A stretch of DNA of 64,000 nt from contig NZ_CAKMMW010000012.1 of assembly GCF_927798215.1 (NCBI RefSeq), positions 1 through 64,000 on the forward strand, given 5' to 3'. Of this stretch, positions 17,079-24,034 are shown piece by piece. Numbering within the stretch: position 1 is the stretch's first letter; the number at the start of each line of letters is the position of its first letter. Position numbers and translations under genes: made by a program. This DNA is from Paenibacillus_E allorhizoplanae (lineage in GTDB: Bacteria > Bacillota > Bacilli > Paenibacillales > NBRC-103111). The notes beneath the pieces are model-generated. The model made no database searches and was not told where the DNA came from. It saw nothing but the letters and a program-made list of their open reading frames with translations.

Positions 17079-18449
17079 TCATCTGTTACACTTGATATGC
17101 GAAGGGGTCGTTTTTTGAATATGAACCATAATGTCGAATTGCTCTTGAAGGGAAACATCATCATCATATTGCGGTGTGTTAGGAATGATCTGTGCACCGC
17201 CATCCAAGAATGGCTGCTTTTCTTTTACCCATTGCTGCGCGGCTCCATTCAATTTGCGAAGATCTAACAGGAACTGATCATAATGAACTTGTCCAAACAT
17301 ATGATTGGAGCTGTTCTTGTTCATCTGAATGGTATCCGCTCCAATCTTATTTTCACTTAATGATATAAATGCTGTAAATTTACCTTCCGTGGTGGTGGAG
17401 CCAATTGCGACATATTGATTACCTACACGTTCTTTCAGAAACTCCCCGGCGACTTTAGGATACATCTTCTCAGTGATAACACCTTTAGCTATGTGAATAT
17501 TGTGCCCCCAAACCATCGTTTTGCCGCCCAATTTTTCTTGAGCCCAAATAGCGTGCTCGGCTAGATACTGATCATGCAGCTTCACCAAGCTCGGATAGTC
17601 AGCCGGAATCACCATCTTCGTAAAATTCTCTATCACCGTAGCTGTTCCCTTCACCCAGGTTAGCTCGTGTGAATCAGTCTCCTTATTCGACTTCGTTTTG
17701 TCTTCAAGTAGTTTGACTACTTTTTGCGCATTAGCCATATGCTTTTCTTTCACTTCAGTAGTCTGCTTCATATATTCCTGTAGATTACCTGCCACCGACG
17801 ACAACTCTTTATAGCTTTGCTCGACTTCCGGCAGCAATTCAGGATGATGCTCCTTTACATAGTTGATCACTTTATCGAAGACACTTTGATCCAGCATTTT
17901 TAAGTCGAGTCCGACGAACTGAATTTTCTTTTTATTTACAGGATCAGAGTTGTATTCCCGCATCCATTCTACCATAGCGACGATCTCATCAGTTGGGTAC
18001 AACAGTTTCAAAAACTCCCTAGGATCGCCTTTTCCCGTTTGGATATACTCGTTTAGCTTTAAACCGTTGCCCCAATCCTCTTCAATCCCAAAATTGGTAA
18101 ATCCTAGCTCGGTGACCAAATACTTCACAATGCGATGCTTCATCATAAAAATCTCCGAGCTTCCGTGAGTAGCCTCTCCTAAACCAACATAATTTGCATT
18201 CCCTATCATGTCTTTTAGCGGTTTTAAATCATCCAATGGTTGTTTCGGATCTAACGTCTTCAGTTGCTTCGCCTGCGATTCAAGTGATTTCGCAATACTA
18301 TTTTGAGATATTTGAGCTGTCTCAACTGGTTGGGTTGTTCCTATTTGATCCGACTTTTCAGCTGGTTTCGTACTGCAACCTGCAGTTAGAATCGCTGCAC
18401 TCAGCATTACTGTAACTCCACCGTAAATCATTTTCCTTCTTTTGTTCAT
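17079..18449 (-). CDS. Erythromycin esterase family lipoprotein
   Basis: The 456-residue protein has a signal peptide ending in the lipobox LTAGC (Cys25) and an esterase-family domain. GLGEATHG (about 90-97) contains the glutamate and histidine that match the catalytic GExxH of EreA/EreB, and WGHNIHIAKG matches the second conserved His pair. ATG 18449 is chosen because GAGGTGA precedes it; the frame opens at GTG 18458. Membrane anchoring outside the cell differs from cytoplasmic Ere resistance enzymes, so macrolide hydrolysis is uncertain; many homologues have unknown substrates. Confidence 0.85.
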   Translation of the reverse strand: MNKRRKMIYGGVTVMLSAAILTAGCSTKPAEKSDQIGTTQPVETAQISQNSIAKSLESQAKQLKTLDPKQPLDDLKPLKDMIGNANYVGLGEATHGSSEIFMMKHRIVKYLVTELGFTNFGIEEDWGNGLKLNEYIQTGKGDPREFLKLLYPTDEIVAMVEWMREYNSDPVNKKKIQFVGLDLKMLDQSVFDKVINYVKEHHPELLPEVEQSYKELSSVAGNLQEYMKQTTEVKEKHMANAQKVVKLLEDKTKSNKETDSHELTWVKGTATVIENFTKMVIPADYPSLVKLHDQYLAEHAIWAQEKLGGKTMVWGHNIHIAKGVITEKMYPKVAGEFLKERVGNQYVAIGSTTTEGKFTAFISLSENKIGADTIQMNKNSSNHMFGQVHYDQFLLDLRKLNGAAQQWVKEKQPFLDGGAQIIPNTPQYDDDVSLQEQFDIMVHIQKTTPSHIKCNR

Positions 18450-18614
18450 GGTATTCACCTCATGGATTTTTTTGAAGTACGACTCTATCTACATACAAGC
18501 ATATTGGGTCGTCTTCAGTAGTCCAATTGTCACTCACTCACTATCATTTAACCTAGTTACAAATCTTCACTATTTCATGTGACATGCAATGCTCGCTAAC
18601 GTATCGATTAGCAC

Positions 18615-18649
18615 CAACATGTCACAAAGAAAATGATGACATGTTGTCA
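18615..18649. promoter_or_regulatory. Operator-like inverted repeats upstream of the Sensor-domain gene
   Basis: CAACATGTCA (18615-18624) and TGACATGTTG (18637-18646) form a perfect 10-bp inverted repeat with a 12-bp spacer. The right arm also belongs to a short palindrome, TGACA-TGT-TGTCA (18637-18649). A further TGACA lies near 18583 and another near 18660. The site is about 100 bases before the gene at 18753. The cognate regulator is unknown. Confidence 0.5.
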
Positions 18650-18752
18650 CTGTTGGAGATGACAGCTGTACGGTTAGTATGGAGCAGTAGGCAACCACCA
18701 CCTACTGGGATTGGTGGAAGAAGCCAAACCATACAATACACGGAGAGGAGCG

Positions 18753-19340
18753 ATGAACCTTATGAAATCAGGTTTCATCCAAAATGGTTATTTTTTATTA
18801 TTATCTTTCGTTACAGGCTTGTTTTACTTTTGCTTTTATATGGTAGCTCTGTCGTTAAGTTTAAGTCTTTCATTTACGGTAATCGGCATTCCACTAGTTA
18901 CACGCGTATTGCGAACTACGACAACCTTCATCCAATTCGAACGCACGCAGACAAAAATTTATACAGATATTACGACGGCACCTTACAACAAAAAAATAAC
19001 AACGGATGCATCGGTCTGGGTTCATGCCAAATTAGAACTTACGGATCGCCGCAATTGGTTCGCCGTCTTTTGGTTAATGCAGAAGTTGGGGATCGGACTC
19101 GTCAGTCTCGTCAGCGTAGCCGTTCTCTATTTAGGACCGCTTGCATTCCTGTTGGCACCACTTTTGTATCGATACATCGATTTGAATGTCATTTTCATGC
19201 AAGTAGATACTTTTGCGGAATCACTTCTTACCATGGCTCTGGGAGCGGTGCTTGCCGCAATAAGCGTCAAATTAAGTGACCGGTTGGCGAAAACAATCGG
19301 AGGTTATACGCGCACCATGATTCAGCAGCTAGACCGATAG
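18753..19340 (+). CDS. Stand-alone Sensor-domain membrane protein
   Basis: A 195-residue membrane protein with two N-terminal helices (GYFLLLSFVTGLFYFCFYMVAL and a following segment) and two C-terminal ones. It resembles the putative sensor domain (Pfam Sensor type) usually fused to histidine kinases. Here it is free-standing, 110 bases before a kinase-regulator fusion that has its own membrane domain, so the two may work as one signalling unit; that is inference. GGAGAGGAG at 18742-18750 supports ATG 18753 or the next ATG at 18762. A longer overlapping frame (18584-19279) is rejected. Confidence 0.72.
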   Translation: MNLMKSGFIQNGYFLLLSFVTGLFYFCFYMVALSLSLSLSFTVIGIPLVTRVLRTTTTFIQFERTQTKIYTDITTAPYNKKITTDASVWVHAKLELTDRRNWFAVFWLMQKLGIGLVSLVSVAVLYLGPLAFLLAPLLYRYIDLNVIFMQVDTFAESLLTMALGAVLAAISVKLSDRLAKTIGGYTRTMIQQLDR

Positions 19341-19461
19341 CTGTTTTGTTTCCGGCCTTTGTGCAGATGCTGTAGCGTAAACAGCCAATTATGTACCATA
19401 CGAAGGTTTGGTCTATAATACTATAGGAAACAAAAAGAAAGTTGCTTAGGGGTTGAATGAT

Positions 19462-21255
19462 TTGTTGGATATGGTCAAACAGTGGTTTTGGTATGATTGG
19501 ATTATGCTGGGGCTTCGCCTTATTATTAGCGTTTCGCTCGTCCTCACGACGATTAAATTTCAGGAAGGTCTAGTGCTGTCTCTTTGGATCGTTATTTTTT
19601 GGGAGATTGCCGCTTTCTCTATTCCCTGGGTTTGCTTACTGCTCAACTACAAATACTATTTATTCACAGAAATACTGCTATTTGGCGGGCTGTGTATACA
19701 TTTAACCTCGTTGTTTCCAGAAGCTTTCCCTTCATTTCTTGCATCAGCCTTTCTGATTGCAGCGAATAGCGCTCATCGGTCTTATCATTGGACGGCTCCG
19801 GCAGTGGTCTTGGTAATACCTGGAATTTTTTATGTCGTTTCGCCAGATAATAGCTATTGGTTCATGGTAACCTACTATGGATTTGCTTATGTGATGGGAT
19901 TCGCTTTTCATTTATTGATCGTCAATCATCGGCAAAATGAAACGATCCGCAAGCAAAATGCGGTGCTTGAGCAATATATGTCTCAAATCGAGCGTATTAC
20001 GCTGGCAGAAGAACGAAACAGGCTGTCGAGAGAGCTTCACGATACTGTCGGTCATGCTTATACTTCCATCATCATGGGAATGGAAGCGCTGCGCTCCGAG
20101 CTTGCTACTGAAACGGGTATACAGAGGCTGGATTCCTTGCTTGAGTTGGGCCGTAAAAGTATAGAGGAAGTGAGGGGCTACTTGCATCAAATGGAGTCTC
20201 CACAGCAGTCGATTTCCTTGGTCCAATCTCTGCAAAAGCTTGGCGATGAATTTCAGGAGCATGCCCGGATCGAGGTAAGCCTTCGTGCGTTCGGAGACGA
20301 GTACCAACTGTCCCGACAAGCGAAAATGGCGTTCATTCGCTGCTTGCAAGAGTCGCTTACGAATGCGGTTCGTCACGGTCAGGCGACGAAAATCACCGTT
20401 TCTTTGCAATTTGGGCAGCAAGATACAAGATTGGAGGTGCATGACAACGGAAGAGGGATGGAAGAATGGCAGGAGGGCTTCGGCATGAACGCGATGAAGG
20501 AGCGGGCCATGAATTTGCAAGGTCAAGTGTCCGTTTATACGAAGCCAGGGGACGGGACGCTTGTTACCTGTTCGTTGCCGCGACAAGCGGAAATGGAAGA
20601 CGATCTTATTCAGCTGTTGATCGTCGACGACCAACCTTTTATTCGGGAAAGTCTCCGGGTGCTGCTCGACAAGTACCAGGATTTGAACGTCGTCGGATCG
20701 GCAGAGGATGGCAAACAGGCCGTCGACCTGTGCGGACGCCTCCAGCCTCATGTAGTGCTAATGGATTTGGATATGCCACGCATGAACGGTGCCGAGGCAA
20801 CCAAAATGATCAAGCAGCAATGGCCGCATATCCGCGTATTGATTTTCACGACGTTTCAGGATGCGGAGCATGCTTTGGACTTACTGCGCAGCGGTGCGGA
20901 CGGCTTCCTGCTAAAATCATCCGAACCATTAGAGCTGGCCGATACGATCCGGCTTATTCATAGAGGAGGCACGTTAATCGATCGGGGGATGTCCCATAAA
21001 ATATTCGAGAAGCTCGATAAGAGCGTACAATCAACGCAATTGAAAATCGCCAACGACTATGACCTGACTCACAGGGAAATAGAAATATTGCAGCTTTTTG
21101 CCAAAGGGCTCCGGTACAGGACAATAGCGTCCAAGCTATATTTGTCGGATGGCACGGTCAGAAACTACGCCTCGTCAGCCTATATTAAGCTAGGAGTACG
21201 CAACAAGGAAGAAGCAGTCCAGAAAGCGTTGGAAATCGGGATCATCGTTAGCTAG
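19462..21255 (+). CDS. Fused NarL-type histidine kinase and response regulator
   Basis: A single chain of about 597 residues. Residues 1-155 hold about five membrane helices. A coiled-coil linker leads to a HisKA_3 domain (RELHDTVGH, His near 193), then a HATPase (ESLTNAVRHG and DNGRGM; about 285-375). Without a stop this runs on into a receiver domain (LLIVDD, phospho-Asp near 435 in LMDLDMPRMNG, Lys near 485) and a LuxR-type helix-turn-helix (LTHREIEILQLFAKG to the end). Such kinases and regulators are normally separate cotranscribed genes; the junction LPRQAEMEDDLIQ looks like a lost stop/start. TTG 19462 is chosen for AGGGG upstream; TTG 19453 and 19465 are alternatives. A membrane-tethered DNA-binding output would be unusual. 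Confidence 0.82.
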   Translation: MLDMVKQWFWYDWIMLGLRLIISVSLVLTTIKFQEGLVLSLWIVIFWEIAAFSIPWVCLLLNYKYYLFTEILLFGGLCIHLTSLFPEAFPSFLASAFLIAANSAHRSYHWTAPAVVLVIPGIFYVVSPDNSYWFMVTYYGFAYVMGFAFHLLIVNHRQNETIRKQNAVLEQYMSQIERITLAEERNRLSRELHDTVGHAYTSIIMGMEALRSELATETGIQRLDSLLELGRKSIEEVRGYLHQMESPQQSISLVQSLQKLGDEFQEHARIEVSLRAFGDEYQLSRQAKMAFIRCLQESLTNAVRHGQATKITVSLQFGQQDTRLEVHDNGRGMEEWQEGFGMNAMKERAMNLQGQVSVYTKPGDGTLVTCSLPRQAEMEDDLIQLLIVDDQPFIRESLRVLLDKYQDLNVVGSAEDGKQAVDLCGRLQPHVVLMDLDMPRMNGAEATKMIKQQWPHIRVLIFTTFQDAEHALDLLRSGADGFLLKSSEPLELADTIRLIHRGGTLIDRGMSHKIFEKLDKSVQSTQLKIANDYDLTHREIEILQLFAKGLRYRTIASKLYLSDGTVRNYASSAYIKLGVRNKEEAVQKALEIGIIVS

Positions 21256-21313
21256 ATTTCGAACGGCAGCTATGCTCGGCTACGAATAACTTCTTCTTCA
21301 TCCACTACCAACC

Positions 21314-21523
21314 ATTGCTCGGACGTTGGCGGGAGATCCGCCGATAATTTTGGCGAATGAGCCCACGGGGGCGCTGGACTCGAAGACTGGCGTGGAGATT
21401 ATGGATATGTTCAGGCGTATGAACGAGCTGGGGAGGACGATTATTGTAATTACGCATGACCGGTAGGTAGCGGAGTAGGCGAAAAGGGTTGTGAGGTTTA
21501 GGGATGGTCAGTTGGTTAATTAA
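21314..21523 (+). pseudogene. Remnant of a MacB/LolD-type ABC transporter ATPase
   Basis: One frame reads IARTLAGDPPIILANEPTG, then ALDSKTGVEIMDMFRRMNE, then TIIVITHDR, then stop, VAE, stop, AKRVVRFRDGQLVN, stop. This is the Walker B to H-loop end of an export-type ABC ATPase. The Walker B DEP has become NEP, two in-frame TAG codons interrupt it, and everything before the signature region is missing. No cognate permease is next to it. Confidence 0.85.
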
Positions 21524-21542
21524 ATGTTATAAAGGTTAATTA

Positions 21543-21566
21543 CCCTACGAGAAATCGTAGGGTTTT
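21543..21566 (+). terminator. Terminator after the ABC ATPase remnant
   Basis: CCCTACGA, loop GAAA, TCGTAGGG, then TTTT. A perfect 8-bp stem that has outlived the decayed gene it served. Confidence 0.8.
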
Positions 21567-21914
21567 ACGAATTTATTTATGAATTCACATTAGTTAATTT
21601 TGATAGCTATATTTCCCAATTATATTCAAAAGAAACTCATTAATGTTACTAGAATCTACTAAAAGAAGTGGCTACTTAAGCAGATTGAGTGAGAAACAAT
21701 ATTAAAAGAAAGTGTTGGTATTGCTTCATATGTTGCTGGACTAATTGAAGACTAACTAATAGATAATTTGAATCGATTGTTGTAGATCAAGGGAAATAAA
21801 GTTCGTTAGTGGAAAATAAAGTGTGTTAATGTGTGTTTACTTTTGTAAACGTTTCTCTATATAAGTGAGTACATAAATACAAAGTCAAAAACAACTCACA
21901 TGTGTCAATATTAT

Positions 21915-21976
21915 CGGATATCGGTTTAGTGCCTGAATTTAGTTTATTGTCTGTTTCAAAGAAATAGTGATAAAGA
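21915..21976 (+). promoter_or_regulatory. Tandem-repeat promoter element, copy 1 (distal, GH43)
   Basis: Repeat CGGATATCGGTTTA (21915-21928), GTGC, repeat CTGAATTTAGTTTA (21933-21946), abutting TTGTCT as -35 (21947-21952), then a weak -10 (TAAAGA at 21971 with an 18-bp spacer). Weakest -10 of the six copies; it may be an accessory activator site for copy 2. Confidence 0.65.
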
Positions 21977-22065
21977 GCATAAAGTTACGAAGAACTTTTT
22001 CTCTAATGTACGAGAGAGGAGTTATTTTTAAATTCCAACGCGAAATATGCAATCAGTTATGAAAA

Positions 22066-22127
22066 CGGAAAACTGTTAAGTGACTGAAATGAGTTTATTG
22101 TGATGGATAGGTTTTTATTTTTATACT
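22066..22127 (+). promoter_or_regulatory. Tandem-repeat promoter element, copy 2 (proximal, GH43)
   Basis: Repeat CGGAAAACTGTTAA (22066-22079), GTGA, repeat CTGAAATGAGTTTA (22084-22097), TTGTGA (22098-22103), 18-bp spacer, TATACT (22122-22127). Main promoter candidate for the GH43 gene. Confidence 0.8.
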
Positions 22128-22133
22128 ATAAAA

Positions 22134-22147
22134 TGAAAGCGCTTTAT
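22134..22147 (+). promoter_or_regulatory. cre-like CcpA site at the GH43 promoter
   Basis: TGAAAGCGCTTTAT matches the catabolite-responsive element consensus except at the last two bases. It begins about 7 bases after the -10 TATACT, so bound CcpA would cover the transcription start. Known pathway: CcpA/HPr-Ser-P carbon catabolite repression in Bacillota. Confidence 0.7.
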
Positions 22148-22231
22148 TTTTATCGAATATTGAGGGAGGAGTGTAGTGGTTAGCTAGCTATTGGATCTTG
22201 TTACCAATCAAAATTTGAAAGGATGATCAAA

Positions 22232-23749
22232 ATGAAACACGGGATAAAACGTTTCGTCGGCTTTCAATGCTTCCTTCTACTTCTTCTAATCGCATTCTCC
22301 GTTGGTGTCACTACAGCTAGCGCTTCCAGTCAAAAACTCACGAATGATGTTTTTTGGAAGGATACAGCTAACAATCCGATCTATTCGCAAGGGGGCGGCA
22401 TTTTAAAAGTTGGCAACACCTATTATTGGTATGGTGTGAAATACAATGGTGCTGTGACGTACTACAATAATCCAACAGCCTTAAATAGTGATACTAGTTT
22501 TAATGCCATTACCTGCTATTCATCCACAGATCTGGTTCACTGGACGTATGAAGGTAATGTGGTGACTAAGGGAGCGACTGGCACGACATGGGACGTAACT
22601 TGGTTAGGGAGAGTCGGTGCCGCCTATAACAGCATTACGCATAAGTATGTAATCGTGATGCAATACCAAGGTACGAATGGGAAGGGAACTGCATTTGCTA
22701 CGAGTGATACGCCGGCAGGCACCTTCACTTTTGATAATGTGCAAACGGAAATTGCAAATACCAGTACGGGTAGAACAGGTGATCAGTCTGTCTTCATCGA
22801 TGATGACGGTAAAGCTTACCTGGTATATAGCAATAACAGTGGTCGCGCTAATGTATATATTTCTCCTCTGCGTACCTCTGATTACTTAAGCGTGGAACCG
22901 GCAACATTGCTCTTAAATGTCCCGGCAGGTCGAGAGGGAAACGCTATGTTTAAATATAACGGCGTGTATTATGTATGCGGTTCTGAATTGCATGGATGGA
23001 ATTCATCAAAGACTTACTGTATATCCTCTACAAATATTTATGGCCCTTACTCGAGTGAATTTGTCATGGGGAATACAGATAAAGACTTCTCACATGTGAC
23101 GCAGACAGGATTATTTGTTAGTGTGCAAGGAACTTCGGGAACTACCATCTTATTTGGCGGTGATCGCTGGAGTGATTTCGCAGGCAACGGGATTGGCTAC
23201 AATCAATGGATGCCGATTTCATTTAGTGGAACGACGCCTACTCTGAATTCCCTAAGCGAGTTCAATATTGATGCTGCTGCGGGTACGTGGAGTGTAAGTG
23301 GAGGTAATAATTATATTCTTAATCCAAGTTATGAAGCGGACCGTGTTGCACAAAATGCATTAGCCGGATGGACGACTTGGACTAATGCTACGACAAATCC
23401 AAATGCCAATCTATCTGGTGGGCACACGGGTAGGTGGGCTGCTAAGCAAACTGGAACCGCGGCATACAGTGCCACACGTTATCAGGATGTCACTAATTTA
23501 CCGAATGGTACTTATACATTGAAGGCATGGGTTAAAAGCAGTGGTGGACAGTCGAGCGCTTACATTTATGTGAGCAACTATGGAGGTACAGAGCTTAGGT
23601 ATAACATCAACTCAACGATTAGCAGTTGGACTCAGATAACGATTCCAAATATTGTCGTGACCAATGGCTCAGCGAGAGTTGCTTTATATTCGGTTGCGAA
23701 TGCAGGCAACTGGGCGAATGTGGACGACTGGTCACTCATTAAGAATTAA
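22232..23749 (+). CDS. Secreted GH43 glycoside hydrolase with C-terminal carbohydrate-binding module
   Basis: The 505-residue protein has a signal peptide ending near TTASASS, a five-bladed GH43-type catalytic domain (about 35-355; NPIYSQGGGILKVGNTYYWYG, CYSSTDLVHWTYEGNVV, GDQSVFIDDDGKAYLVY) and a C-terminal beta-sandwich module (about 360-505; LPNGTYTLKAWVKSSGGQ and ending NAGNWANVDDWSLIKN). The catalytic domain looks most like the exo-beta-1,3-galactanase branch (subfamilies 24/34), and the C-terminal module like a CBM61-type galactan binder, rather than an arabinanase; both are judged by eye. ATG 22232 has AAAGG about 10 bases upstream; the in-frame ATG at 22223 abuts it. Regulated by the repeat promoter and cre site upstream. 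Confidence 0.85.
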   Translation: MKHGIKRFVGFQCFLLLLLIAFSVGVTTASASSQKLTNDVFWKDTANNPIYSQGGGILKVGNTYYWYGVKYNGAVTYYNNPTALNSDTSFNAITCYSSTDLVHWTYEGNVVTKGATGTTWDVTWLGRVGAAYNSITHKYVIVMQYQGTNGKGTAFATSDTPAGTFTFDNVQTEIANTSTGRTGDQSVFIDDDGKAYLVYSNNSGRANVYISPLRTSDYLSVEPATLLLNVPAGREGNAMFKYNGVYYVCGSELHGWNSSKTYCISSTNIYGPYSSEFVMGNTDKDFSHVTQTGLFVSVQGTSGTTILFGGDRWSDFAGNGIGYNQWMPISFSGTTPTLNSLSEFNIDAAAGTWSVSGGNNYILNPSYEADRVAQNALAGWTTWTNATTNPNANLSGGHTGRWAAKQTGTAAYSATRYQDVTNLPNGTYTLKAWVKSSGGQSSAYIYVSNYGGTELRYNINSTISSWTQITIPNIVVTNGSARVALYSVANAGNWANVDDWSLIKN

Positions 23750-23768
23750 GTATTTCTAAAGTAAATTA

Positions 23769-23813
23769 GCGTCTGATACGGCTATTTCTATAGCTATGTA
23801 TCAGGCGTTTTAC
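23769..23813 (+). terminator. Terminator after the GH43 gene
   Basis: GCGTCTGATAC (23769-23779) pairs with GTATCAGGCGT (23798-23808) around an 18-base loop, followed by a short T-rich run. Confidence 0.75.
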
Positions 23814-23862
23814 TTTGTTATAAGGTACTAACTACCGTTGAAGCCCGCCAAATCAAGGGTTT

Positions 23863-23923
23863 CGGAAATTGGTTTAGGAACGGAAATGAGTTTATTGCGA
23901 GGAAAGGATATTGCCAGTATAGT
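23863..23923 (+). promoter_or_regulatory. Tandem-repeat promoter element, copy 3 (AraC-type sensor gene)
   Basis: Repeat CGGAAATTGGTTTA (23863-23876), GGAA, repeat CGGAAATGAGTTTA (23881-23894), TTGCGA (23895-23900), 17-bp spacer, TATAGT (23918-23923). The two repeats differ at only two positions, the clearest internal match of the six. Its place before a regulator gene suggests autoregulation. Confidence 0.82.
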
Positions 23924-24034
23924 GTTGTTAACCTCTAGCATTTATGCTAGGTTAAGTCTGTGAAAAAGTGGAAGACAACTCATCTTAGAGCTTTATGCTA
24001 TAGTATAATGACCATCATGAACAGGAGTCCACAT

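Larger units (their letters stand above)
21256..22231. other. Long intergenic region upstream of the GH43 gene
   Basis: It contains an ABC ATPase remnant (21314-21523), a terminator (21543-21566), two copies of the tandem-repeat promoter element (21915 and 22066), and cre-like sites (21845-21858 weak, 22134-22147 good). The stretch 21570-21900 is AT-rich and shows no gene. Confidence 0.7.

Noticed and set aside
18584..19279. 231-codon plus-strand ORF
   Set aside because: Overlaps the Sensor-domain gene in another frame; its translation is rich in Arg, His and Ser without helices or motifs, and no ribosome site was seen.
19912..20751. 279-codon minus-strand ORF
   Set aside because: Antisense shadow of the fused kinase-regulator, whose domains are intact on the plus strand.
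21700..21760. Short frame ending ESVGIASYVAGLIED
   Set aside because: Resembles a protein C-terminus but is too short and has no start; could not be distinguished from chance.
22232..23749. Endo-arabinanase assignment for the GH43 gene
   Set aside because: The segment GGGILKVGNTYYWYG and the C-terminal module point to the galactanase branch, and the other enzymes of the locus are galactan-directed.
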